Source: Victivallales bacterium (GTDB lineage Bacteria > Verrucomicrobiota > Lentisphaeria > Oligosphaerales > Oligosphaeraceae). Taken from it: DNA of 14,602 bases. The notes beneath the pieces are model-generated. The model was not told where the DNA came from and made no database searches. It was given only the letters and a program-made list of their open reading frames with translations. The position numbers and the translations under genes were made by a program. The stretch's first letter is position 1. The number at the start of each line of letters is the position of its first letter. Shown here in pieces: positions 6,002-14,587 of this stretch. The DNA lies in contig JAFRLP010000529.1 of NCBI GenBank assembly GCA_017431185.1, positions 1 through 14,602 on the forward strand. Direction: 5' to 3'.

Positions 6002-9000
6002 ATGAGAAAGGTGCTCTCACTCATAATCCTGGGTACGGTGTGCTGCCTTGCAGTGCAGGCCATGTACCTGGAAATCGTCCCTGGCGCTGACGGGAACACC
6101 CAATTCGGGGCCGTCTCCGAGGTGACGGGCAGACTTTCGATCCGCGATGTGACGCACACCGTGAGGCTGGAGGGGGACGGCATGACCGTCTTGCAGAAAA
6201 GCCCTCTGCCTCCCGCGCCGATGAAACTGACACAGGACGACATCGCCCTCATTGAGATTACGCCTCCTGGGGCGGCAAGGCGAGAGTTCACCATCCGCCC
6301 GTCGGAGAAGGAGAGCCGCCTTGATGGCGGCTTCTGGACATGGGAGCGTCATCTGACCTGGGGTGAACTGGGAGTCACGTCCGCCTGCTTTGACGAAGAG
6401 TGGAGAATCCAGATTTGCCGCCAATACCAGAACCAGTCCGAGAAGGCGTACTACAGTTACCCCGAGGCGGCGCGTGTTGTCTTCAGGAGGCAGGGAAGCA
6501 ATTTCTCGTTCATGGGTTTTGGCCCGCGCTGGAAAAAGTCTGGCTACGAGATTACCTGGACAACGGCGGGCACCGTGAAGGTCAACGCGCAAATCGTCTC
6601 CATCGAGAATCCCCGCAGCTTCAACCAGGTCATCTCCCAAGCCCCTGGCGTTCTGCGAAGCATCATGAACAACTCCACCGAGCGCACCCTGAAAATGGAA
6701 TGGCTGAATCCGGGGACGCAGAGCCTCATAGGAAAAAGGGAGCTCACCTGGCTTCTGGTGAAGGACGGGAAAATGGCGGGGCCTGACTACGTGGACCCCG
6801 ATCCGCCCCTGGTGTTGAAGGGGGCGTTCTACCCGCACAAAAACATCCTCTGCATCGATTTGAACTGCCAGAACAAAAGCAAGCTCCAGCGGTTCAAGGA
6901 TGTGGTTTTCATCTTGACTGACGTCGGTGGCAAAACCATAATGGAGACGCCTGCGACGCAAACGTCAGAGGCCTTCACCGCACAGGTCGGATTGCCTCAA
7001 CTGGAGGTCGGCAAGTACACCCTGCAAGCCAAGGCGGGGGACGCCCTTCTGGAGTGCGGCGACCATTTCCACGTGGAGAAGTTCGCCTGGCAGAACAAGG
7101 GCTACGGCATGGCACGCCTGGTGGTGCCGCCATTCAAGCCGCTGGACTACAAGGATGACGAAATCAAAGGGGCATTCACCTCATACCGAATGGGTGGCAT
7201 CCTCTGGGACGAAATACGCGCCGACGGCAAAAACCTCCTGCGCTCCCCCGTGCGGCTCACAGGCAACGGCTCTGAATTCAAAATCAAGGCAAGACGCATT
7301 CTGGAAAAGGAGCATGACAGGGCCGTGGTTGAAAACGACCTGGAGATGCCAGGCTGGAAACTGGTGCTCCGACAGGAATACGACTACGACGGAATGTGCC
7401 GACTGATTCTGGATTTCACCCCGCAGGGTCTCCAGACGCTGGACGGAGTTGACCTGGAATTCCCCCTTGATGCAGGAGAACTGAAAATGTTCCACTCCCT
7501 TGGGGACGGGATGAGGCGCAACAAGTGCGGCTTCCTGCCCGAGGGCGACGGCACGCTATGGCGGGCGGACAAGCCCGCCATAGGTTCCCTGCCTGGCTTC
7601 CGTCCCTACATCTGGGTGGGCGGAATCCACAGGGGGTTCTGCTGGTTCGCCGAAAGCGACGAGGGGTGGGGGCGCGACGAGGGCGCCAACGCGGTCTCCC
7701 TGGAACGCAGGGGAGATTGCTCGACATTGGCAGTCCACCTCTTCTCCAGCGAAAGAGCCATCGACAAGCCGTTCTCCATCGAGATGGGCGTGCAGCCGAC
7801 TCCCGTGAAGAAAGTCCAGCAGCCATACAGGGAACTGACAGGAACATTCTTCACCAGCTGGGTTCCCGATTCCAGCAAGACGTTGGCGTTCAACGGCAGC
7901 GGAAAGTTTATCGGGCAGAGGGTGGATGACGGACTGAACGTGCCGCCCGACAATGACTGGAGTTTCGTGGACTTCGTCCTCCAGAAGCAGTGGAAAACGC
8001 GGGCGGAGGTGGAGAAGGTGGCTTCCGAGTACCTGAAGAAACACAGTCTGTCTGACGACAACTGGTCGCGCTGGGGCGGAAAGGCCACGCCGGACTCGGC
8101 AATCCTGCTTCGGATGTGGCAGGGCGCGCGTTTCCACAAGACAGCGGACTACTTCTTCAGATACTTCAATCCGAGGGCGCTTTGCCCCTCATGGCCTGAA
8201 AGGGAGATGTACGCAAGCCAATGGTTCCTGGACAAGGGAGCGGCCGCAAGGACCTTCAATGACGAATACTGCTGCCATCCGGACGACGCATACATCGACT
8301 TCACGCTGCACCATGCTTTGCCCTACCTGGAGAGAAACTGGACGGGCATCTACTACGACAATTTCTATGACCTGGTGATGAAGGACCCGCTGGCGGGCAC
8401 CTCCCGTGACACGCCGCGCAAGACGCCGTACTGGCCGATGTTCGCCATGCGCGCCCTGGTCAGGCGAACCGCCGTCATGCTGTGCGAAAGGGACATCGAT
8501 TTCAAGGGACTGCCCGCCGTGATGATACACATGACGGACTGCAACGTCGTGCCCTGGCTCTCCTTTGCGGGAATAACCCTGGACTGGGAGATGCACTATG
8601 GTGACACGCCCTATCCCGAGCGCTTCAGCGATGCGTACATCCTGACCCACTCGCTGGGAACCCAGACTGGCTGCATCCCCTTTGTGCTGCTCAATTCGAC
8701 AGGCGCAAGCGGCGCCAAGGCAACGGACTCCCTCCTGTCGCTCAGCTTTTCGTATGACCTGCTGTGCCAGACCGACGCCGGACTCACCAAAACGGACGAA
8801 TGGAAGAAAGTCCAGAATTACATCCGGAATTTCGGATATGGGCGGGAAGACACAGTGGTCTGGCCAGGGTGGAGCGAGGATAACCCCGTCAAACTATCCC
8901 CAGGCAATACACGCTGCACCACAGTCAGACGAAAGGACGGCAAAACGCTGCTTTTGCTGGGCAACAGGGGCGATGAGGAGACAGTCCGCATTACCCTGGC

Positions 9001-9112
9001 CGCAGAGCAGGCCAGCGAGGCGTTGTCCGGCGCGCGCCTTTCCATTGGCAGAACCCTGAACGTCGAGATGCCCAAGTACGGGTGGAAGATGATAGTCCTG
9101 GGGGCGAAGTAA
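6002..9112 (+). CDS. Exported DUF6067-like glycosidase-type protein
   Basis: A protein of 1036 aa. A signal peptide (MRKVLSLIILGTVCCLAVQA) has an AXA-type site after A20, so the protein is exported; no convincing lipobox is present. The first half is beta-rich. Around 535-556 lies PYIWVGGIHRGFCWFAESDEGW, typical of the DUF6067/glycoside-hydrolase-domain proteins I know (seen as PYIWVGG and GFCWFAESDEGW). The later half looks like a (beta/alpha)8 barrel, with GIYYDNFYD at 782-790 and GITLDWEMHYGD at 857-868. D786, D861 and E863 are candidate active-site acids (inference). A small beta domain ends the chain. GGAGG at 5989-5993 is 8 nt before the ATG. It is the second gene of the operon and is followed after 1 nt by the next. 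The likely role is releasing sugars from a polymer outside the cytoplasm; the substrate is not deducible. Confidence 0.72.
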   Translation: MRKVLSLIILGTVCCLAVQAMYLEIVPGADGNTQFGAVSEVTGRLSIRDVTHTVRLEGDGMTVLQKSPLPPAPMKLTQDDIALIEITPPGAARREFTIRPSEKESRLDGGFWTWERHLTWGELGVTSACFDEEWRIQICRQYQNQSEKAYYSYPEAARVVFRRQGSNFSFMGFGPRWKKSGYEITWTTAGTVKVNAQIVSIENPRSFNQVISQAPGVLRSIMNNSTERTLKMEWLNPGTQSLIGKRELTWLLVKDGKMAGPDYVDPDPPLVLKGAFYPHKNILCIDLNCQNKSKLQRFKDVVFILTDVGGKTIMETPATQTSEAFTAQVGLPQLEVGKYTLQAKAGDALLECGDHFHVEKFAWQNKGYGMARLVVPPFKPLDYKDDEIKGAFTSYRMGGILWDEIRADGKNLLRSPVRLTGNGSEFKIKARRILEKEHDRAVVENDLEMPGWKLVLRQEYDYDGMCRLILDFTPQGLQTLDGVDLEFPLDAGELKMFHSLGDGMRRNKCGFLPEGDGTLWRADKPAIGSLPGFRPYIWVGGIHRGFCWFAESDEGWGRDEGANAVSLERRGDCSTLAVHLFSSERAIDKPFSIEMGVQPTPVKKVQQPYRELTGTFFTSWVPDSSKTLAFNGSGKFIGQRVDDGLNVPPDNDWSFVDFVLQKQWKTRAEVEKVASEYLKKHSLSDDNWSRWGGKATPDSAILLRMWQGARFHKTADYFFRYFNPRALCPSWPEREMYASQWFLDKGAAARTFNDEYCCHPDDAYIDFTLHHALPYLERNWTGIYYDNFYDLVMKDPLAGTSRDTPRKTPYWPMFAMRALVRRTAVMLCERDIDFKGLPAVMIHMTDCNVVPWLSFAGITLDWEMHYGDTPYPERFSDAYILTHSLGTQTGCIPFVLLNSTGASGAKATDSLLSLSFSYDLLCQTDAGLTKTDEWKKVQNYIRNFGYGREDTVVWPGWSEDNPVKLSPGNTRCTTVRRKDGKTLLLLGNRGDEETVRITLAAEQASEALSGARLSIGRTLNVEMPKYGWKMIVLGAK

Positions 9113-9113
9113 G

Positions 9114-11120
9114 ATGCGGTGGGAGCGAAGAACCCCTCAGGCCACCTTGACACTCAAGGAGAGCGGCGGCGCCATAGAGTCCCTGGTCTATCAGGGGCAC
9201 AGGGTGCTCAATCCATCCGAAACGCTCTTCCTGCTCAAATTCAAAAGGGGGGAGTGCGTAAAAAGCACTGACTTCCAATGCTGCTCCGATGACGGGAAAA
9301 CCCTGTCGTTCTCCTCCTGCGGATGTCTGCCAGGACTGGAGGCGGACGTCAGGCTCTGCACCGTGGAGGAGACGTTCCGAGTCAGACTGGAGAGGCTGCA
9401 AATCCCCGATGGCCTGGAACTGGTGCGCTTCGAACTGCCAATCCTGACCATTCCAGACGATTACCTGGTGCTGGACCCCGTTTCGGAAGGAAGGCTCATC
9501 CCCCCCGAAAAACGCTTCGAGGACTCCCGAAACTACGATATCAGCGACTATTGGGGACGCTACCCTGGCCTCTGCCAGGTCCAGTTCATCGCAGCCTTCA
9601 ACGAAAATGCCGGAATCCGCTTCTTTGCCAGAGACAGGGAGTGCCGTCCCAAAAGGATCATGGCATTCGGCAAACGGAACTGCACACTGCACATCGAGGT
9701 CAATGAATTTGGCAAAGGCCGCTATTCTGCAGGCTTTGACCTGGAATTCTCGCCGTTCCTTGGCGATTGGCAGGAGGCGGCAAGGCCGTATCGGGACTGG
9801 GTGTTCTCATCCGGAGTCGTCTCCACCCGGCCTATCCCCGAATGGGTGAGGCGCTCCCCCGTGTTCATCACCTATGGCGTGCGCGGAGAGGGCAATCTCT
9901 CCAACCAGGAGAACTGCTTCATCCCCTACATCAACGCGCTGCCCCACCTGATGAAAATCGCGGAGGCGACGGACAGCGTGATTCTGGCCATGCTCATGCG
10001 CTGGGACGCGCGCGGCCCCTGGACACCCGTGGCGCAATGGCCCCCCGTCGGTGGAGAGGACTCGTTCCGTGAACTGGTGGAGGCGCTGCAACAGCGCGGC
10101 CATCTGGTCGGTCTGTATGGTTCCGGCATCTCCTGGACGACCCACGTCTATTCAAACGACACCGACTTCCTCCCGCCCCACCACGACTGGCTGGCGCTGA
10201 ATAGGGACGGGACACCGCATGAATGGGACTTCAAGCCCTTCCGGCGCTCACTCTCCCTTTGCCTTTCCTCCCAGGCTGTCCGGGACTACATAGCGGATGA
10301 GGTGCTGAAAATCGCCTCGTCGGGAATTGACCTGTTTCAACTCTATGACCAGGATTTCGGAGGCCAGACCCCCGATTGCCATTCCAGCGGACATTCGCAT
10401 CAGCCGGCGCCTGGCGCCTGGCAGATACAGTGCGGCCAGCGTTTGCAGGAGAGCCTGGTCAGCGCATTCAGGGAAAACGGGCTGCAAACGGCGCTGGGAG
10501 GCGAAAGCGCTGCGGCGGAACCATACTTGAAGACGCTGCAAGTCAATGATTTGCGCATCATGCCGATTGGCTTTGTGCCCCTGTACAGTTACATTTTCCA
10601 CGAGGTCAGCGCCAATTTCTCTGGCAACCAATGCTTCTACTACCAGTTCGATGCAGGCAAGTCACCGGAGAACCTGTGCTACCGGACTGCGTTGGGCTTC
10701 GCCTGCGGGGCAATGCTGACCGTGCCAATGCGCAAGGACGGTGAAGTGGACTGGGGGGCAGGTGCGCCCTGGACGATGCCCAAGCCGCCCCAGGAGGATT
10801 TCCTGGGCTTCGTTCGTCGCTTGAATGCCCTGCGGCGCGAATACCCGCAATTCCTGCTGGAAGGGCGCATGGAACCCGTCCGAAAGCCTTTGAAAGTCGA
10901 AATTCATACGCTTCATCTGGCGAAAGGGGAGTCGCTGGAGACGCCCGCCGTGCTTGCCACCAACTGGCAGGCCAAAGACGGGTCCGAAAGGCTGTTCCTG
11001 GTCAATTGGCTGAATTCCGACACTGAGGTGGTTTACGGCGAACAACGCATCGCCGTTCCCGCGCTCTCGGCGGTCACCTCGCCAGTCAATCACGGTGACA
11101 TCCTGCTTGGAATGCAATGA
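9114..11120 (+). CDS. DUF6259-like TIM-barrel glycosidase-type protein
   Basis: A protein of 668 aa without a signal peptide, so probably cytoplasmic. The N-terminal 230 residues are a beta-sandwich of the kind preceding glycosidase barrels. RPIPEWVRRSPVFITYGVRG (near 240) starts a TIM-barrel region. It includes HLVGLYGSGISW (near 330), DLFQLYDQDFGGQTPDCH from 406, and ALGGESAAAEPY from 460, then a short C-terminal beta domain. D412 or D414 on one strand end and E464 on a later one are plausible catalytic acids by analogy with retaining or inverting barrels (inference). Overall it resembles DUF6259-annotated proteins common in Lentisphaerota and Planctomycetota. It starts 1 nt after the previous stop with no strong ribosome binding site, suggesting translational coupling. 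It could cleave imported oligosaccharides made by the exported neighbour. Confidence 0.72.
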   Translation: MRWERRTPQATLTLKESGGAIESLVYQGHRVLNPSETLFLLKFKRGECVKSTDFQCCSDDGKTLSFSSCGCLPGLEADVRLCTVEETFRVRLERLQIPDGLELVRFELPILTIPDDYLVLDPVSEGRLIPPEKRFEDSRNYDISDYWGRYPGLCQVQFIAAFNENAGIRFFARDRECRPKRIMAFGKRNCTLHIEVNEFGKGRYSAGFDLEFSPFLGDWQEAARPYRDWVFSSGVVSTRPIPEWVRRSPVFITYGVRGEGNLSNQENCFIPYINALPHLMKIAEATDSVILAMLMRWDARGPWTPVAQWPPVGGEDSFRELVEALQQRGHLVGLYGSGISWTTHVYSNDTDFLPPHHDWLALNRDGTPHEWDFKPFRRSLSLCLSSQAVRDYIADEVLKIASSGIDLFQLYDQDFGGQTPDCHSSGHSHQPAPGAWQIQCGQRLQESLVSAFRENGLQTALGGESAAAEPYLKTLQVNDLRIMPIGFVPLYSYIFHEVSANFSGNQCFYYQFDAGKSPENLCYRTALGFACGAMLTVPMRKDGEVDWGAGAPWTMPKPPQEDFLGFVRRLNALRREYPQFLLEGRMEPVRKPLKVEIHTLHLAKGESLETPAVLATNWQAKDGSERLFLVNWLNSDTEVVYGEQRIAVPALSAVTSPVNHGDILLGMQ

Positions 11121-12031
11121 ACAACGGTTATCTGCTCTTGGCGGTCCTCGGCATCCTTTGGACACTGGTGGCCATTTTGCTCAGCGAGGCCAAACAGCGC
11201 GAGGCCTCGGTCAACCACTTCTACTGCTTTGGCTCCACGACGGCGGTCATGCTGCTGTTTCTTGCAGGACGCGCCGTTGGCGGACTGAACAACGTCCTCG
11301 CGTCGGAACACCGTCCCTCGCTCATCTGTTTCATCGCGGCAGCGCTGCTCAACGGCACGGGGCAGGCTCTCTGCATGTCCAACCTGAAACAGGGGGGACG
11401 TGCGCTGGCCTATTCGATACCGCAACTCTCATTCCTGCTCACATACGCCTGGAGCCTGCTGTTCTGGAAGGAGCGACTCTCATGGCAGGGAGTCACTGGG
11501 GTACTGCTGATTGCGGTTGCGCTCTTCTTTCTGGCGACGCGTCACGCAGCCAAGGGTGAGGGGGCCCCCTCCCTTTCGTCTGCCCTGGAGCCGAAGCGAA
11601 TCCTGGTCGCTTTGGCGTCGATGGCCCTGATAGGCAGCGGGCAAATCCTGATGTCCATCCCGACCCGCTTTGCGCCGGAGGCAATGCTTTCGCCATGGAG
11701 CGGCGCATGCATTCTCCAGGCGACGAATGCGGTGTTCTTCCTCGGGCGCGCCTGTGGCACGAAAAAGGTCACGCGCCCGCAAATCGTATGCTCGCTCCGT
11801 GCGGGGCTCCTGTGGGGGTGCTTCGCGGCGACGTGCTACGCGACACTGCTTCGGACTCTGCGCCTTCTGGGGGAGATGGGGCAGGCGGGTCTGCTCTTTC
11901 CCGTCGGCAACAGCATGACAATCCTGCTTTTCACCGCCTTCACGACAGTTCGGTTCCGCGAGAGGCTCACGGTGGCGCAATGGGGGGCGTTTGCCGCCGT
12001 GGCCGTGGGGATCTTCCTGGCCAAACTGTAA
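11117..12031 (+). CDS. DMT-superfamily (EamA-like) permease
   Basis: A protein of 304 aa, the usual size of a 10-helix drug/metabolite transporter. Ten hydrophobic segments are visible, near residues 4-23, 33-55, 67-88, 97-118, 122-141, 157-176, 193-210, 222-244, 249-272 and 284-303. The two five-helix halves are joined by a polar stretch (AAKGEGAPSLSSALEPKR). The motif YSIPQLSFLLTYAWSLLFWKERL in helix 4 (blocks YSIPQLSFLL, LLFWKERL) ends in the E-R-L pattern common in this superfamily. Its counterpart, RFRERLTVAQWGAF, lies before helix 10. The start ATG overlaps the previous stop (ATGA), so translation is coupled. Its place behind two glycosidase-type genes suggests import of a sugar or sugar acid, or export of a product. 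Substrate and direction are unknown. Confidence 0.88.
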   Translation: MNNGYLLLAVLGILWTLVAILLSEAKQREASVNHFYCFGSTTAVMLLFLAGRAVGGLNNVLASEHRPSLICFIAAALLNGTGQALCMSNLKQGGRALAYSIPQLSFLLTYAWSLLFWKERLSWQGVTGVLLIAVALFFLATRHAAKGEGAPSLSSALEPKRILVALASMALIGSGQILMSIPTRFAPEAMLSPWSGACILQATNAVFFLGRACGTKKVTRPQIVCSLRAGLLWGCFAATCYATLLRTLRLLGEMGQAGLLFPVGNSMTILLFTAFTTVRFRERLTVAQWGAFAAVAVGIFLAKL

Positions 12032-12181
12032 GGGGAAATTGCAAAGCGGTCGATTTTCGGGACTGGTAAATGCGCCGACACAACACAGATGGTATTCAGA
12101 ATCCCAGGCTTCCTTCTGGCTGGATTGGTGGATTCCACTCCCTTGTACAATGAGATTTCCGGCTGGTTGCGGGGCATTGGC

Positions 12182-12209
12182 TTGTTTCGGGAAAAAAAAG
12201 GGTTATATT
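12182..12209 (+). promoter_or_regulatory. Candidate promoter of ackA-pta
   Basis: TTGTTT (12182-12187) and TATATT (12204-12209) are 16 bp apart in the AT-rich part of the 265-nt spacer between the permease and ackA. No strong terminator is seen before it. An imperfect dyad (GAATCC at 12099-12104 with GGATTC at 12130-12135) lacks a T tract, so read-through from the upstream operon cannot be excluded. Confidence 0.4.
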
Positions 12210-12244
12210 TCTATATGGTGTAGAAAAAGCCTTTTTTTGCATCC

Positions 12245-12260
12245 CCGGCGGAAAGGCCGG
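12245..12260 (+). other. Small hairpin in the ackA leader
   Basis: CCGGC (12245-12249) and GCCGG (12256-12260) pair around a GGAAAG loop, 26 nt before the GGAG ribosome binding site of ackA. It is a stable short hairpin in the 5' leader. It matches no riboswitch I recognise and could simply stabilise the transcript. Confidence 0.4.
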
Positions 12261-12296
12261 AGAGTCTTGAATTCACCCACATCATTGGAGATTGCA

Positions 12297-13490
12297 GTGA
12301 ACGTACTGGTTGTCAATTCCGGAAGTTCCTCCCTGAAATTCACCCTGTTTGACATGGACACGAAGGAGGTCAGGTGCAAGGGGCTGGTTGAGCGCATTGG
12401 CTTAGCAGAGCCAAAACTGACCTACAAGCGTGCCGACGGTCTTGTCAAGGAGGAGGTGTTGACCATCAAGAACCACTCCGAGGCGCTGCGCTCGGTCTGC
12501 GCGAAGCTGACGGACTCCGAGGTGGGCGTGCTCAAGAGCCTCTCCGAGGTGGATGCCATCGGCCATCGTGTGCTGCACGGCGGCGTCAAGTACTCCGAAC
12601 CCATCGTGGTGAACCAGGACGTCAAGGACGTCATCCGCGAGTATTTTGTGCTTGGCCCGTTGCACAATCCCGCGAACCTGGGCGGAATCGAGGCTTGCGA
12701 AGAGGTGTTCCCTGGCGTGCCGAATGTCGCCGTCTTCGACACCGCCTTCCACATGACGATGGAGCCTGAGGCGTATATGTACGCCATTCCCCGCGAATAC
12801 TATGACAAGTACAAGATTCGCAAGTACGGTTTCCACGGCACCAGCCACAAGTACGTCTATTACCAGAGCTGCAAATTCCTCGGGCTTGACCCAGGCAAGG
12901 CGAAGGTCATCTCCTGCCATCTGGGCAACGGCTCCAGCCTGTGCGCCGTCAAGGGCGGCAAGGTGCTGGACACCTCCATGGGGCTCACCCCGCTGATGGG
13001 CCTGGTGATGGGCACCCGCTGCGGTGACATGGATCCCGCCGTCGTCCCCTTCATCATGAAGCAGACTGGCTGCACGGCGGACGAGATTGACGCCATCATG
13101 AACAAGAAGTCGGGATTCCTGGGCGTGTCCGGCATCAGCTCCGACATGCGCGACATCGAGGCTGCCAGGGATGCGGGCGACGAGAATGCGGCCATCGCCT
13201 ACAGGATGTTCATCCATCGTCTCCTCCATTACATCGGCGGGTACTATCTGCTGCTGGACGGGGCGGACGCCATCGTCTTCACGGGCGGCATCGGGGAGAA
13301 TGGCATCAGCACGCGCAAGATTGTCGTCGAGCGTCTCAAATTGTTTGGCTGCGAGTTGGATGAGGCGGCCAACGACTGCCGCGGCAAGCAGGTTGTCATC
13401 ACCAAGGCCGGCAGCCGTCCCGTCTGCCTGGTCACACCGACCAACGAGGAACTGATGATAGCCATGGAGACGGTTTCACTCGTCAAATGA
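12297..13490 (+). CDS. ackA: Acetate kinase
   Basis: A protein of 397 aa, the normal length. It converts acetyl phosphate and ADP to acetate and ATP (reversibly) in the cytoplasm. The GTG at 12297 is the start: it gives the canonical MNVLVVNSGSSSLK opening and has GGAG 6 nt upstream. The frame is open further upstream but shows no homology-like sequence there. Active-site residues of the Methanosarcina thermophila enzyme fall at identical numbers here: N7, R91 (GHRVLHGG), D148 (FDTAFH), H180 (GFHGTSH), R241 (GTRCGDMDP) and E384 (TNEE). The phosphate-binding CHLGNGSSL and the VFTGGIGENG loop are intact. It is followed after 62 nt by pta, the classical pair making acetate and ATP from acetyl-CoA. 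This suits a fermentative metabolism. Confidence 0.98.
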   Translation: MNVLVVNSGSSSLKFTLFDMDTKEVRCKGLVERIGLAEPKLTYKRADGLVKEEVLTIKNHSEALRSVCAKLTDSEVGVLKSLSEVDAIGHRVLHGGVKYSEPIVVNQDVKDVIREYFVLGPLHNPANLGGIEACEEVFPGVPNVAVFDTAFHMTMEPEAYMYAIPREYYDKYKIRKYGFHGTSHKYVYYQSCKFLGLDPGKAKVISCHLGNGSSLCAVKGGKVLDTSMGLTPLMGLVMGTRCGDMDPAVVPFIMKQTGCTADEIDAIMNKKSGFLGVSGISSDMRDIEAARDAGDENAAIAYRMFIHRLLHYIGGYYLLLDGADAIVFTGGIGENGISTRKIVVERLKLFGCELDEAANDCRGKQVVITKAGSRPVCLVTPTNEELMIAMETVSLVK

Positions 13491-13552
13491 TGAAATTTTG
13501 AACGACCATCTTTCACCCAAGATAACCTCACCCAAAATAAGGAGAAACAAGA

Positions 13553-14563
13553 ATGTCAGGATTGATGCAAAAACTGTTCCCGAAGGCGGCAGCCGCCAAG
13601 AAGAGCATCGTTCTTCCCGAGGGGCATGACCCCCGCGTGATGAAGGCCGCCAAGATCATCGCCGACCAGAAGATGGCCGCCGTCAAGGTGCTGGCCACCC
13701 CTGATGAGGCGAAGGCCGCCATGGCCGGAATCTCGTTTGCGGGTCAGGACGTCGAAATCATTGACTGGACGTGCTCGCCGCTCCTTCCGAAACTGTCCAA
13801 TCTGCTGTATGAGCGTCGCAAGGCCAAGGGAATGACCGAGGAGCAGGCGTTGGAAAACACGAAAAAGCGTCTCTATTTTGGCAACCTGATGGTTAGCGCA
13901 GGTTTGGTTGACGGCATGACCGCCGGCTCCATCGCCTCCACCGCCGACATGCTGCGCAGCGCGTTCCACTGCATTGGCACGGCCAAGGGCATCAAGACGG
14001 CCAGCTCCTGCTTCCTGATGGATCTGCGCGAACCCAGCCCCGCCGGCGACAGCACACTTATCTTCGCGGACTGCGGAGTCAACCCCAATCCCGACCCCGA
14101 AATGCTCTCGGACATTGCGCTGGCGACCATCAAGACCCACCAGGCTCTCATCGGGACACAGGCGAAGGTCTCCTTCCTCTGCTACTCCACCAAGGGCAGC
14201 GCGAAGGGGGAGATGGTGGACAAGATGTCCACTGCCACCGCCATCACCAAGCAGCGCGTCGCCGAACTTGGCATTGACGCCATCGTGGATGGCGAATTGC
14301 AGGCGGACGCCTCCATCGTGCCGAGCGTCGGCGAGTCCAAGGCCGCCGGCAGCCCTGTGGCCGGCCATGCCAACATCCTGATTTTCCCTGACCTGAACTG
14401 CGGGAACATCTGCTACAAACTGGTGCAGCGTCTTGCCAAGGCCGAGGCATACGGCCCCATCCTCCAGGGCGTCGCCAAACCCGTCAATGACCTTTCGCGC
14501 GGCTGCTCCGCCGAGGACATCGCCGGCGTTGCCGCCATCACCATCTGCCAGTCGCTGGTGTAA
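13553..14563 (+). CDS. pta: Phosphate acetyltransferase (short form)
   Basis: A protein of 336 aa, the single-domain form lacking the N-terminal regulatory domains of the long enterobacterial enzyme. It converts acetyl-CoA and phosphate to acetyl phosphate and CoA, feeding acetate kinase. Hallmarks seen: SIVLPEGHDPRVMKAA near the start, LYFGNLMVSAGLVDGMTAGS (about 103-122), FADCGVNPNPDPEMLSDIA (about 163-181), DGELQADAS and the C-terminal VNDLSRGCSAEDI. S315, R316 and D322 correspond in spacing to S309, R310 and D316 of the M. thermophila enzyme, which act in catalysis and CoA binding. AAGGAG at 13539-13544 lies 8 nt before the ATG. The 62-nt gap after ackA contains no obvious terminator or promoter, so co-transcription is likely. 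Confidence 0.98.
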   Translation: MSGLMQKLFPKAAAAKKSIVLPEGHDPRVMKAAKIIADQKMAAVKVLATPDEAKAAMAGISFAGQDVEIIDWTCSPLLPKLSNLLYERRKAKGMTEEQALENTKKRLYFGNLMVSAGLVDGMTAGSIASTADMLRSAFHCIGTAKGIKTASSCFLMDLREPSPAGDSTLIFADCGVNPNPDPEMLSDIALATIKTHQALIGTQAKVSFLCYSTKGSAKGEMVDKMSTATAITKQRVAELGIDAIVDGELQADASIVPSVGESKAAGSPVAGHANILIFPDLNCGNICYKLVQRLAKAEAYGPILQGVAKPVNDLSRGCSAEDIAGVAAITICQSLV

Positions 14564-14587
14564 TCTGGTTCGCTGGACGAATGAGCG

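Noticed and set aside
12099..12135. Terminator behind the permease gene
   Set aside because: The dyad GAATCC/GGATTC is short, has a bulged interior and is not followed by a T tract.
11991..12296. Upstream extension of the ackA frame
   Set aside because: The open frame continues upstream, but the canonical acetate kinase N-terminus begins at the GTG with a ribosome binding site. The extension is Cys/Trp/Pro-rich noise overlapping the permease gene.
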